In this document: positions 1-12,521 of the stretch, piece after piece
Numbering within the stretch: the first letter of the stretch is position 1
Layout: every line of letters begins with the position of its first letter
Assembly (NCBI GenBank): GCA_040285745.1
Contig: JAUFOR010000007.1
Coordinates: 1 to 64,000 of the forward strand
Source: Barthelona sp. PCE
Lineage: Eukaryota > Metamonada: BaSk clade
DNA: 64,000 nt
Reading direction: 5' to 3'
Made by a program: the position numbers and the translations under genes
The notes under the pieces: generated by a model
Told to the model about the DNA's origin: nothing
Database searches by the model: none
Seen by the model: only the letters and a program-made list of their open reading frames with translations

Positions 1-3000
1 AAGTATACCATATTGGTACTACTATTGTAATGAGTGAGAGCGGTACGCTGACTACTGAAGAGAACCTTATCATTGATAATGCTCTCTTTGTTCGTGTGGT
101 GGTCGTATTGTTGTCGACAAAACACTTGTTGTTAACGGTATCATGGAAGTACGTGGTGGTGAAATCACCAACGGTGGTACAGTCGTTTGTAACGATGTCC
201 TCAATTGGGACAATGGTACCATCTCTGGTATTGGTACAACCCTTAATATCACTGCTCCATTCAACTTCCAGAACGTTATGTATCTGGAGGATAAACCAGT
301 GCTCAATATCTTCAGCACTTGGACTTACGGATCAGGTACTATTGTGCCTAGCGGTGAAACTGTTATCAACATCCTAAAGGATGCCAATGTTGATTTCCAA
401 GTCAACAGTGCTGCAGCTGTTCTTTCTGGAACAGCCAATATCTTTAATATTTACGGTAACGTCACGCTTCAATCCACCCAGTCTGTCATTATTGATTGGT
501 TGTCTAATTTCCATGAGGGATCTAATCTTTTCTGTAACAGTGGTTTGATTGCATTCAATAGTTACGCCGAGTTCGAATCAGATACTGTGATTGACGTTGA
601 CTGTACTGTTCTACTTGAGAATGGTACTTTCGCGATGCAGCAACATGCTGATTTCTCTGGTGCTGGTACACTCGATATCAGTAACGCTACCTTGGAATTG
701 AACGGTCATCTTGAAATGAGCAACATTTCCAATGGTGTCATTCTTCGTGACAGTAATGCTGATTTCACAATGATTTCCACGCCACGCGGTTCCATCACTA
801 TTAAGTCCGGTACTCTTCAACTTGATAACGGTAACGTCATCTTTGACAACCTGCAAGTAATCGGTGGTGATGTTAAGATGAGCTCTCATGGTACCATTGT
901 TACAATCAATGAGTATATGAAGCTCAACGGTGGTACGTATAGCCTTCCTGCCAACTCTCGCCTCATCATCAATGGTGAATTCGATTGGGTTGGAGACTTC
1001 GCCTCCACTGGTCGTGTTGAGATCGGTTCTACTGGTGTTGTCAACATGCTTCATCCTGAGCTGATCTCCCGTGCAGTTGAGAATGATGGAACAATCCATC
1101 TTCCGCATTCTGGTGTCTACAAGATCGAGGATCTCAACTCGAGAATCTCCACTTCTTCTAGCGGTCGCGTCTTTATCTACAACAACACTCGTGTTGAAAC
1201 GTTTGATATTGATACTTCCCTCGTTGTTGATGGTGAAGTTCTCATCTATGGTGATGTCACACTCAAGAACGTCAAGTTCACAGGTGCTGTGCATGTGTTT
1301 GAAGGCAATGTGCGTTGCGAAACTGAAACTAAATTCACAGGTGAACTTTATTTGTGGAACTCTTCGGTTATTAACTTCAACTTCGGCACACATCAGCTTT
1401 CTGGTAGTGTTGAGGAAGGAACTGTTGTTGTCAACAATGCTTCTGCTGTTCTGACAATAGGTTCACTTGACGTTAAGAACACCAAGTTCCATCTTACTGA
1501 TGGTCAAATCACCGTCACTCAGTCTTCAACTGGTGCAACAGTCGCTGATCCTTTCTTCACTGTTGATGGTGGTAGTATGACATTCAACCCAACAGCTTCT
1601 AACCACTCTGTTGGTGTCTTACTACTTAATGATGGCCTTGTTACACTCAACGGTGCTATCTACGTCAAACAAGCATTGAATATTACTGGTGGTGAAATTA
1701 CTGGCACTGGTAAGGTGTACACCGAGTATCTCTTCATGAGCAACGGTCTCATCACCACATCAAGTCAGTTCTATATCCTGACTGACAGTGACATGACTCT
1801 TACTTCCACTACTCTCCGCGATATCACATTCGTTAACATGGGTGAGATGCGTTGGAACTCAGGTTCTATTACAATGTCCAATGGTATCTTTATTAACGAG
1901 GCTTCCGGTACTCTGCGCATCATTGGTCTCGATTGTAACTTCGGTTCAACCGCCACTGGTATTGTACTCATCAACAAGGGTCTTGTTAAGAAGGAAATCT
2001 TTGGCACTACTTCCATTGCTGGCCTGCAGAACATGGGTAATATTAGGTGTACCGGTGGTATCCTTCAACTCATCTCTGAATCTGATATGTCAGGTGGTTC
2101 CGTATCACTCAAGTACGGTTCTCAACTGCAATACAAAGATGGTTCTCACAATATGTACTCATCTATTGAAGGTGATTACACTGGTATCCTCTCTGTTGAT
2201 GGTGAGTGGACTCAGGTAAGCATTTATGCATCTCTTCGAGTCTCATCGATTCAAATTAACGAAGGTACTGTTACAATCTATCACGGCGCATCACCCATGA
2301 TCTATGACAATCAAGTTTCTATTGAGACGTTTGGTGGTGTCATCAACATAGGTAAACATCCGTCTGCTTCATCATCGGCCAAATTCAAGAATATTGCCGT
2401 CTATGGTGGTTATGTTAACATTTTCAACACAACCAGATCAAACAACATTCTCATGAATGGTGGTGATCTGGTTATCGAATCTGAACTACAAGTAACTTCC
2501 ATCGTCACATTTAAGAACGGTTCTGTTTCCGGTGCTGGTCGCCTCAGTGGTGGCTGTAGCATTCAGGCTGTTCTTCCTAATCACTATACAAAACTTTCTA
2601 TTCAGGATTACGCATGTACTCAAACAATCTCTGTTGATAAGAAAGCTGAAATTCAGCTTTCCTATCCGTTCTCCATCTCCTCATCTGCCAGAATTGAAGT
2701 TGATGACGGCAACGTTCGCTTTATGCCTAACCCATGGCATTCACCCAACTTCGAGTTTGAAATCAACGCCATTAAAATCTATAAGCCTGCTGTCATCATT
2801 GAATCTGGTGCCAAGGTCACTTTACTTGACTCTCTTGATCTCACATCAGAGGCCGAGATCGAAGTCGATGGCGAACTGACTATCCAGTCAGGTAAGTCGA
2901 TCGTCTTCACTAACGGTTTAATTCACGGTTCCGGTACGATTGTCACTGATACATTTGTTTGGAAGGGTGGTAACTTCAACTCCACTGGTACCCTTACAAC

Positions 3001-6000
3001 TTCACAGATGACCATCAAAGATTCAGCTCGTTTCAAGGCTATCGCCGGTGAATACGAGGTTACAACAACCTCATCAATGAAGTGGGAGGCTGGTGCCATC
3101 AACTTCTACGATTACGGTAAGCTAATTATTGGAGCTGGTGTTTTGGCAGAGATGACTGGTTTCACAGCCAACTCTTATGTACATAATTCTACCGTGGCTG
3201 GTATCTACAACTATGGTGTCTTTAAGAAGCTGTCTAACGCAGAGAACACTGAAATCCAGGGTCTCTTCAACTACGACGACTTCCGTCATGAGCGTGGAAA
3301 ACTGTATCTTACTGGATTCACACTTTCAACAGGTAAGTTCACTGTCGGTCAGCCACTTTACATTCAAGGTGTTCTGAGTCTCCAGGGAACAAGCGCTGAG
3401 ATGTTTGTATACTCCACAATCTCTCTTATCGATGGTGTGCTCAGTCTTGACGGTGCTTCATTCGATCTCTCTGATCGTAAGTTCAACTTCGACAACGCTA
3501 CTATCGAGATGCGTAATAACGCCACACTTGTTAGCTCAATTCCTCTTGAACTCATTGATGTCACTCTTCATTTCAAGGATGGCATTTCATCATACGTAGC
3601 TGATGTCGAAGTAACAGAGAGCGGCCGCATTCTCATTGATGATGATGCACGTATCGGCTCTATTGACCTCAACCGAGGTTTAATCACCGGTTCCGCAAAC
3701 CTCACTGTCGACAACCTGTTGTTGCAGAGAGGTACTATCAACTCTTCCCTCGTGTTACACGTGAAGGATCTTGTCATTGACAAGTACGACACACACGTCA
3801 AGGATACGGTTGAGCTCAATCTTGAAAATGGTACGTTATTATGGATTGGAGGTAAGCTTCTTGCTTCCGACAACGCACGTGTTACTGTTGACGCTGATTC
3901 ATCTATTCTGTTCGACATTGCGCTCGAAGAGGCTGTATTTGAGTTCGTTGACAACAGTATTCTTGTCCTGAACGGTTCTTTACACAAGACCGACGTCAAA
4001 CCTGCCATTATCAGTCTTCCCTCAATCATTATTGGTGAAACTGGTAGTGTTTACATCCGTGATTCCATATTGCAGTTCAACGGAACAGCTTTGATCCAAG
4101 GTAATGTTACACATGTTACAGGTGATGCTGTTGTATTCGCCAACGGTGAGCATGTTATTGATAACACTGCTACGTTGACGGTCTCTGGTCAGTCTACATA
4201 TATGCAGATTGTATCAGACAGCTTTACCATATTAGGTAGAGTTAACATTGAGCAAATGGCCACAAATAACAGTGTCGTCACTATTGGAGAGGATTCACAT
4301 GTTTCTATTGAACTTCTTCACGTAGTCAATGATACCACGTTCACTTCTGATATATGTGGCTCCTTCATGGAAGTCACTTCATTCACTTTCAACCCTGGTG
4401 TTGATCTCACTATTGAGCGTGTGAACATGAGTATTGCATCCAACAACAATTGGAGATACGGTGATATCTTACTCGGTGAGTGTGCTGCACTTCATATTCC
4501 TGCTGGTATCAGATTTACTGTCGACTGTCGTGAGGACTGTACGATTGCGCCCGCAGGTGTTTATTCGAGCACTATGGTTCCCCGCATCGACGTCTGGGGT
4601 GAAATGTACAAGAGTGGAGATTCAGTTTTCACATTGGCCGCCTTTACTTATCTCAATGAAGGTGGTAAACTTCACATGCACCGTCGTCACTCTATCTTTG
4701 ATTTGGGTGATCATAAGATTGTTGGACCTGGTACATTCAGCATGGGTGATACCGCACAGATCCGCCACATCTCTGGTCGTCTCTCACTGCCTGAAAGCAG
4801 TCACACAATGCTCAAGAACAACTACTACCTGGAAGGAGGTGTCATTCATCTCAAGGCCGATGCTAACATCACAATTATGGCCGACTTCCATATTACAGCT
4901 GGTTCCCTTGTTCTTGAAGAGGGTACAAATGTGACAATCGATGGCGACATTGCAAGCTTCGAGATGGACTTCAACTGTCCTCTTCCTCCCAATGTGCAAG
5001 ACCTTGCAGATGACATTACATTCTGGGAGTCATTCTGTACTGGTACTCCAGGTATCCACCTTCTGGATGGTACCGCACCTGTTGAGGTCAGTGGTCTTAT
5101 TCTTCGCGGTGGTGTCCTCAAGGCCTCCAACGATATGACATTCCACCAACTTCGTCTCATCGAAAATGGTGTTCTTTATGCTCTCAACAGCAACGTCACA
5201 TTTGTTGGTAATTCATCCCTGAGCGATCACTACGTTCGTGATGATGACGCAGCAGTCTTTGCAGGTAACGGCTTCCTAAATATTGAGAACGGCTACTGTT
5301 ACCCCGATGATTGTGCTTGTTCTTATGGTTTTGATGGCAAGAGTTGTCAAAGTGATTGCTCAACACATGCAGTTAAGGATCGCTGTCTCACATACAACTT
5401 CTGCGGTTGGTGCAACACCACTTCCACTTGTCAACTGGCCACCATTGCCGGTCTACCGGCTGAGGGTGACTGTCCTGAGTTCTACTTCGGTGATGTTGAG
5501 GAATGTATAGGTGTTTCAACATCAATACCCACGTCCGAATCCATATCTAAACCGGTTATTTCTTCTTCATGGAGTAATATTGATCAAACTGTATCATTTA
5601 TCGTTGATTCACGCTATTATCGTGGTGGAATAACATGGTACTTGAACTTTGGTGAATTTAACCCTACCGAACGTAACATTACAGCTGCAGATAATTGTGA
5701 GAACCACGATGCAGATAGTTACGTGGTTGATGGTGAATTAATTGAATCAAGCAGTTTCATCAGCACTGCACCCCATGCAAACATTAGAGGAGCACTGTCT
5801 AACCCTCACTATCCCGCTTACACTCGTTCATCTCAGTATTGGTCTCTGACTAATACTTCTTGTTCAGAAGTGCAGTATGGTGCGACATTCTCACTCGCCT
5901 CTGCATTTGGATGTGTGGAAAGGTCTTCGGGTCGTCCTTATTGGGAGGCCTACGGTTATAACAACACTGCACTACTCAACATTAAGAGCACCCTCTTCTG

Positions 6001-9000
6001 GGCTGGTGTTGTTCCCAGATATTACGAGAGTCTAACTGGTGACATCACTCAAGATGAAATAGTTGCACAAGGCAATCACACTTTCTACGAGCAATTCGTT
6101 CTTCGTTCCGTTTCTAACTATTATGCCACATGTGGTGCCTCCCTAGAGTCTGCCACTTGTACACCTTGTGACTTGAGTGGCTGTACTACATATCCCGAAA
6201 TTAGTGTTCAATTCGAGCTTCTTGACCTCAAGCTAGTCAATACCAAGCCTGGTTTCTACTATAAGTATGAAATCCATATGGTTATCCACACCGTTTCTCG
6301 TCAAGGTTATGCTCTTAACGATCCTTCATCTCTGAAGGTGGGCGATATTGACCTGGAAGGAGAGCGTTTGGAGGTTGCTGGACAGGGTATCCATGATCAG
6401 TATTGGCTCATTAAGACGGCTGCTGGTTCTGCTCTTAAGAACCCTGAGGCGTTTGCAGCACAACTCCACGTTGGATGGATTCCTCAGTATTGCGGTCTCA
6501 ATACCACTTCTCTTAGCAGTTGTCGTGCATATGGTGGTTCTGGTCTTCGTGTCCGTTACTCGACAACCCTCCGCTTCATCAATACCCCTACCTTCAAGGT
6601 TAATTCCTACGTCGGTATGGTATTCTACGCTTCCGGTCTTACCCCTGAGGTTGATCCGTCAACATCATTGTTCGGTCCCTATAGCGTTGGCTCCACCATT
6701 CGTGCCAAACACTTTATGTCAATCAACGAGGTCGATTCTATTGATCTCAACGCCTTGATTGGCAAGCGCCTTGAGTACAGACTCAAGAACGTGTCAGTTT
6801 GCGTAAGCGACGGCGACATGCCTTCTTGGGACCCTGAAAACAACCACTTTGGATGTGCAGATTTCGATCCCACATACCTTGCCGTTGATGGTACTGCTGT
6901 CCAAGGTTCCGATGCCACAGCTTACAAGTTCCGCATCGAGAGCATGCAGCTGAAGTCCGCAGTCGTCCAAGACGACGGAAAGATGCAGGAGGATAAGGCT
7001 AACCTCTTTGGTACCTTCAGTTTCAAGGCTCCTAATTATGCAGTTGTCACGTTGGTTAACGTCCATGTCGTCGCCGATCTTATCGACGTCGAAGATGGAA
7101 GCATCCTCAAGACAGAACACATCATCTCTCCTGTTCAGGTTGAGTCATCAACAGTACTCCGAACTGTTACAGTTAATGATGATGAAGGTTCAAATACCCT
7201 ACTCATTGTAGGTGTTAGTGCTGCTGTTCTATTAATCATTTCAACGATTGTTTACTGTTTCTTACGTGGAAGAAAGAAGAGCAATCCTGTGAAGAACCTG
7301 CTTGATACCCAAAATGAGAAGATCCTCCGTGAACTCGCTGAGCTCACATCCCTTGATCATCAAGCTGTTTCAATTGTCAGTCCAAAGGACAGACTGCTCC
7401 GCACAATGCAATCTCTTACATCACTCGTCCGTACAGCCTCATCAGCTGGAATGAGTTTCACTCATTCTGAAGCCAGTGAGTATGATTTCGATAGCATTGA
7501 ACGTGGGCCTATTCATGATCTTATAGATCTTGAAAGTGACATCGACTCGTTGGGTGATGGATATGACGACGATTTTGTGGAAGAAAGCCTTGCTCTCGCT
7601 CGCAGACTCGATGAATGCGTCAAAGAATCCAATAATCTGCCACTAACTGTCGATGAGTGTGGGCATATTATAGAACTAATGTCAACCATATCACCGCGTA
7701 TCATTGATGCTGATCTTCGCACGATTCTCATCACGGTACAAACACAGGTCAACACTAATGAAGAGTACACTGTAGATCCAGCCTCTTGTATTCTTTTGAA
7801 CCGTTTTATCAATACCATTCCTGTATCACAGCCTGGTATTGATACTGATAGTGTCATTACCAAGTTGTCCATGGGTCTTACGTATTCTGCGCGTTCAGCA
7901 CCCCAGACACAACTGACTGCTATCGAAGCTGAGTGCTGTATGCAGATTCTCAACTGTGTACAGCTCATAACTTACACCCCCACTGAGATTGATGTTGTTA
8001 GCCGTTTAGCAAACACATTACACAGTGGACGTATCGTAACTCTCATGAATGACGAAGCACTGATGATCTCCAGACTTCTCAGTCGTGCTGCTGCGCCTAC
8101 ATGGTTACCAGACGATTATAGTCTTATCAAGCTCGTGTCATTGTTGCGCTCCAACGCCAGAAGCGGACAAAAGACCGTCCTATCTCCTGTTGAAATGGAA
8201 AGAGCCGCAGTTACACTTGAGAATGTTCCTGTTGGCGACATTGAACCTAAACAAGCCATTGACGTGGCTGAGTTCTTAAAATTGCGTGAACAGGGTATGC
8301 ATTCGATGCTCACAACTACTCGCGCTTGGCGCATCGCAGACGTTCTCGAAATCGCACAAGATTACGATGAAGTCGATGAAGATGAAGCTATGTGGTATAA
8401 CTACGTTGATGAAGATGTATCTGTATACCTCACCAATGAGAACTACGAAGAACCAAGTGAGGACGAAGAAATTGTTCGTCATGATATCACATCATTCGAA
8501 ATGAAGTCAAAGCGGGATGTCTCACCTCGTGAACGTCGTGCAATTCTTAAACGTCTCAAGATGGCAACAGAAGCTGGAGTCCGCCTACCTTTCATTGATG
8601 AAGAGGTGGTTACTGTTTCCCTCATGATTGAAGCTGATCAGATTGATTGCACTCATGTTGAGTCTCTAATTGAAAAGTTACAAGTTGCTGTCCAAGATAA
8701 CAAGGGATGCTACCTGCGCAGAGATGAGGCACGTGAGCTGTATTGGGCGTTTGATCCCGATAAGCGTCCTAAACCATTCACAATGTCAGCTCATATTTGG
8801 ACAGGTCATATTCCCGAGGATGGTATGTTCCTCTCTGATGCAAAAACTCTTAAGCGACTCATCGTCGTTGCGCCTGAGCAGAGTATCACTGATGAAATGA
8901 ATGCTTTTATTGATACTTTCCGTCATCGCATCAAAAATTGCGATGAAGACGGTATAACGTACTCTGAGCATGAACAAGAAATGTTGGAGCATATTTTGAA

Positions 9001-10078
9001 CGCAGCCTCAGAATTTGCACTCGAAATTTCTCGGGAGTTGGATTTCGAAGGTCAAATTGTTGAAGAGTACACTATTGATTCTGATATGGTTGCTATTTGT
9101 TTCTCTGTCGTTTCATCGCTTAAGGATGTACTTGATAGCACTTCCGAAAAGGCTATGTACAAACTACTTAAACGTGCTTATCGTGAAAATGAACCTACCA
9201 TTTTGATTTCTGAAATTGCATTGGTTCTTTCAGAAGTATTACAAAAGGCATTCAAGCCTCTGTATTTTGATTCATATTTTGAAGAAGAAGAAGAGGAAGA
9301 AGAAGCAGAAGAAGAAAAAACAAAAGAAGAAGAAATTCCTGTCGAAGAAACGGTCGAAATCAATGATATTGAACAGACAGAAGATCTTCCTGTTCTTGAT
9401 GGTGAGCAATTACCTGAAGAATCGATTCCCATCGCTGAAGAAGATGAGTTACCTGTTATTGAAGAATCTCTTCCACCACTTCAAACCGTTTCAAAGATGG
9501 AGGATGATTTTACAGTTGGCATTCAGCAACAGCCTGAATCTGAAGGTAGTGAAGTGAGTAACACTTCTGGTAAGCGCAAACGTAAAAAGAAGAAAAAGTC
9601 AGACAGTCTGGAAGATCGTCTACTTGCTGCAGCAACGCAACAAAACATCCCCAGTCCCGTTAAGGAGGTTGACCAGAGAGCTTTGAAGAAGGCTAAGAAG
9701 GATAAGGTTGTTCTTGAAATTTCCGCAAGATTGAGCAACATTGGTGTAAGTGAATCACCAGTTATGGCATTATCTCCGCTTTATGCCAAAAAACTGAGTG
9801 AAGTTCTCACACATCTTGTCTATTGGGAAGCTACTGATGATGAACAAAGAATTATTGAAATTATTCAACAAGCTGCAGCCAAACGCAGACCCATCCTGTT
9901 ACAAAATGAGGAGGTTGAAGTTACTCAAAACATGATCTCTCGTTGTTTAGAATCTGGTGAAGGTACTGCTGAAGAGAACGGAACTATGAAACGTGAAGTT
10001 TCTTTGCAAGATTTATCTCATAAGTTTGGTTCAGATGATAAAAAACGTAAGAAGAGAAAAAGAAAACGCCGCAACTAA
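1..10078 (+). CDS. Giant beta-helix surface protein, single-pass membrane, 5' partial
   Basis: The intact frame has its first Met at 143 and runs 3311 codons to TAA at 10078. The gene clearly starts upstream of the window. Residues 1 to about 1700 are short Gly/Asn/Thr-rich beta repeats (patterns such as NGGxVxxNGxLxIxGG), as in pectin-lyase-like or Pmp-like beta-helix adhesins. A Cys-rich segment starting near residue 1719 (CYPDDCACSYGFDGKSC, then a CGWC motif) looks like an EGF repeat followed by a PSI domain. A 550-residue ectodomain of unknown type follows, then one transmembrane helix at about 2351-2374 and a cytoplasmic tail of about 940 residues. The tail is mostly helical, with a Glu run near 3047 and Lys/Arg clusters near 3143 and at the C-terminus. 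Many NxS/T sites fit a glycosylated exterior. The role is inferred: adhesion or recognition at the surface. Upstream of 143 the same repeat style continues in another frame, which implies a frameshift around 85-100. Confidence 0.8.
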
Positions 10079-10163
10079 TTAAGCGGTTTATTATGATTTT
10101 CTTCATTCAAACAAACAAACATTAATATAGTAAAAACAAATATAAAACTTTGATCAATGCTGT

Positions 10164-11969
10164 TTACTGATTAATAGGTGCGTTTTCTGGTCTGTAATAA
10201 CCTTGCGAATTGTCATTATCACGATGATTTCTACGATCCCCACGGTAGCCACGGTTGTTATTGCGACGGTTCATGGGACCTCCACCACCTTGACGTCTGT
10301 CTCTGTATCTCCTGCGACCGCCTCTACGACCACCACGGTGACCGCCTCTAAACCTCTGGGCTTGCAACAGGAACTCGGGAATTTCTTGCTCTGCTTCACG
10401 AAGAATATTGAGCAAATCCTTAATGCATTTGGAATCACCTCTAATAGAGAAGTATGAACGAGAAATTCCTTCCTTACCGGCACGACCAGTACGACCAATT
10501 CGATGAATATAATCAGTACAGTTACCAGGGAAGTCATAGTTAATAACAACTTCCAGATCACGAATATCAACACCTCTTGATACAACGTCTGTTCCAATAA
10601 GAACCTGACAGTGACCACGCTTAAATCTGTTGAGTGACTGCTCGCGCATTGACTGTGTCTTATCACCATGAATACCTTCACAAGACATTCCTTGTGACTG
10701 AATAAGATCGACCAAACGTTCAACTTCGTTCTTCTTTGCAACGAAAATAAGTGCACGTTCTCTCTTTAAAGTCATGAGGTAGTTGAGCAGATCGTGCTGC
10801 TTTCGAATGGAATCGGCATCGACAAACTCTTGTTTAATAGCCTTGTTTGCTCTATGTTGATCAGCTTCAGCAATAACCAACTTAACAGGGTTGGAAATGA
10901 AATCATTGGCCAAAGAAACAACCTCCTTAGGCCATGTAGCACTGAACATCAGTGTCTGACGATCGGGTCTCGTCTGACCAACGATAGAACGCACTTGATC
11001 CTCGAAACCCATCTCAAGCATACGATCGGCCTCATCCAAGACAACATAAGACACACGATCAAACATTAAAACGCCTTGCTTGATCAAATCAATGATACGA
11101 CCAGGCGTACCGACACAAATAGAACAACCATAACGAATCCATCTCAACTGAGCACTCTTACGAGTACCTCCATAACAGGGGACAACGGGCATATCGCGAT
11201 AGTGACAAAAGTTCTTCATTTCATCGACAATCTGCATTGCTAACTCTCTTGTGGGTGTCAGCACAAGCATGACAGGGCCTTCCTTGTGGTGCTGCTGTGC
11301 AGCGGTATGAATGATACCAGGAAGAGCAAAAGCTAAAGTCTTACCAGAACCGGTTTTTGCGACACCAATAAGATCTTTACCTGACATAAGAGCAGGCCAA
11401 GCACAAGCTTGAATAGAAGAAGGTTTCTCGAAACGGAGACGCTTGTAAATGGTATCAAGCATGTGTGTGGGGAAGTTCATGTGATAAAATTCCTTGATGG
11501 GCCTGGGGATGGCTTCATGATAGTCAATTCTTGCCTCATGCTCATTATATATCTCAGCAACCTCCTCGTCTGTGAATTTGGTCACATCTTCGTGTTCCTT
11601 ATAGAAATCACGCTCAAATGGTTCCAACTTAGCTTCAGAAAAATCTTTTGCCTCAAGATAGAAAGCATCATCATTATAACCACCAGAAGGAGCGTTGTAA
11701 TCGCTCCACGGGTTCTTACGACGATCGTAATCATGATTGTTGTTGTAACTAGGAGCATAAGAATTGTAACCTCCATTAGAAGGCTGATAACCCTGATACC
11801 CTTGCTGATACCCACCATAATTCGACTGCTGTTGGTGACCGTACCCCTGGTAACCTCCGTAGCCTTGTTGCTGCTGAGGTTGCTGGAAATTCGGTTTCTG
11901 AACTTGCTGATTTTGCTCATCAACACTGCTGTCGTGGTTCTCCGATTTGCTTTGATTGTCCCAACTCAT
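10164..11969 (-). CDS. DBP2: DEAD-box RNA helicase, DDX5/Dbp2 subfamily
   Basis: The 601-residue protein has every DEAD-box motif: a Q-motif region with SSIQACAWPALMSGKD, Walker A AKTGSGKT (K near residue 209), PTRELAMQI, TPGRI, VLDEADRMLEMGF (near 312), SAT, and HRIGRTGRAG. The N-terminus is rich in Gln/Gly/Tyr (QGY repeats) and the C-terminus in RGG/Arg-Gly, both typical of the DDX5/p68-Dbp2 group, and the length matches human DDX5. Family members act in the nucleus in ribosome biogenesis, transcription-coupled RNA remodelling and decay. I place the start at ATG 11969 (MSWDNQ) rather than the in-frame extension to 12026, because an ACCCTTTTCA promoter element at 11988-11997 lies in that extension. 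The gene is divergent from RPF1 across about 550 bp. Confidence 0.93.
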   Translation of the reverse strand: MSWDNQSKSENHDSSVDEQNQQVQKPNFQQPQQQQGYGGYQGYGHQQQSNYGGYQQGYQGYQPSNGGYNSYAPSYNNNHDYDRRKNPWSDYNAPSGGYNDDAFYLEAKDFSEAKLEPFERDFYKEHEDVTKFTDEEVAEIYNEHEARIDYHEAIPRPIKEFYHMNFPTHMLDTIYKRLRFEKPSSIQACAWPALMSGKDLIGVAKTGSGKTLAFALPGIIHTAAQQHHKEGPVMLVLTPTRELAMQIVDEMKNFCHYRDMPVVPCYGGTRKSAQLRWIRYGCSICVGTPGRIIDLIKQGVLMFDRVSYVVLDEADRMLEMGFEDQVRSIVGQTRPDRQTLMFSATWPKEVVSLANDFISNPVKLVIAEADQHRANKAIKQEFVDADSIRKQHDLLNYLMTLKRERALIFVAKKNEVERLVDLIQSQGMSCEGIHGDKTQSMREQSLNRFKRGHCQVLIGTDVVSRGVDIRDLEVVINYDFPGNCTDYIHRIGRTGRAGKEGISRSYFSIRGDSKCIKDLLNILREAEQEIPEFLLQAQRFRGGHRGGRRGGRRRYRDRRQGGGGPMNRRNNNRGYRGDRRNHRDNDNSQGYYRPENAPINQ

Positions 11970-11987
11970 TCTCTGAATATTTCGTAC

Positions 11988-11997
11988 TGAAAAGGGT
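11988..11997 (-). promoter_or_regulatory. CCCTTTTCA-type start-site element of the DDX5-like gene
   Basis: Reads ACCCTTTTCA on the minus strand, 18 nt before the chosen ATG. Identical 10-mers precede the calpain and DCAF13 genes. The CCTTT core equals the Trichomonas M5 element, which overlaps transcription starts. That it works as a promoter here is inferred from recurrence. Confidence 0.6.
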
Positions 11998-12507
11998 TGA
12001 AAAAAACAAAGTAAGTAGTTCAACATGAATTTCAGGATATCTTATGCGGGCCAAGACTTTATCAGGTACGGATATGCAATTTATGACAACTTAATGACTG
12101 AAATATGCTCAAAAAAAGTGCCTGAGATAACCATTCAATGACACTCAGAAACTAGGTTTGACGTTATAACCACCACAGTCTTCAGTATTAATACTCGTTA
12201 TGACCATATATGACACACTTCTGGATTAACTTAAACAACTTATTCGTAAACAAACATTTAAATCCATTATATAGCTGCGTTCGACATGGCCATGTGACCC
12301 TAAACACCATTTAAGGTTGCTTTAATGTTAGTTTTAGCACTGTATGCTTTACAACTATAACCTTTCAAAGCCAGGTATAGATTGAAGTATTTATTTGACT
12401 AGTGTATCCTCAAACCAGCGTATTCTATAATATTTGCTTTTTCCAAGTGATAGGAAGAATCGAATATTTAAGGAATGAATATGTAAAAATTTGGAGTACA
12501 TATTCTC
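11998..12507. other. Intergenic region between DDX5-like and RPF1 genes
   Basis: About 510 bp of AT-rich sequence between two divergent genes. I see no tRNA-like box, no plausible coding frame and no clear repeat. Open frames that run into it from either side are probably artefacts of non-ATG starts. It presumably holds distal promoter sequence for both genes. Confidence 0.4.
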
Positions 12508-12517
12508 ACCCTTCTCA
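12508..12517 (+). promoter_or_regulatory. CCCTTCTCA start-site element of RPF1
   Basis: Reads ACCCTTCTCA and ends only 4 nt before ATG 12522. It decides the start codon: the upstream in-frame extension to 12402 has no ATG of its own at a sensible place and would contain this element. It implies an extremely short 5' leader. Confidence 0.6.
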
Positions 12518-12521
12518 CACA

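Noticed and set aside
611-1393. 260-codon open frame on the minus strand inside the surface-protein gene
   Set aside because: Antisense shadow of a repetitive coding region. It has no start-site element and its composition mirrors the sense frame.
12402-12521. N-terminal extension of RPF1
   Set aside because: Begins with GTG, is not conserved in RPF1 proteins, and contains the start-site element.
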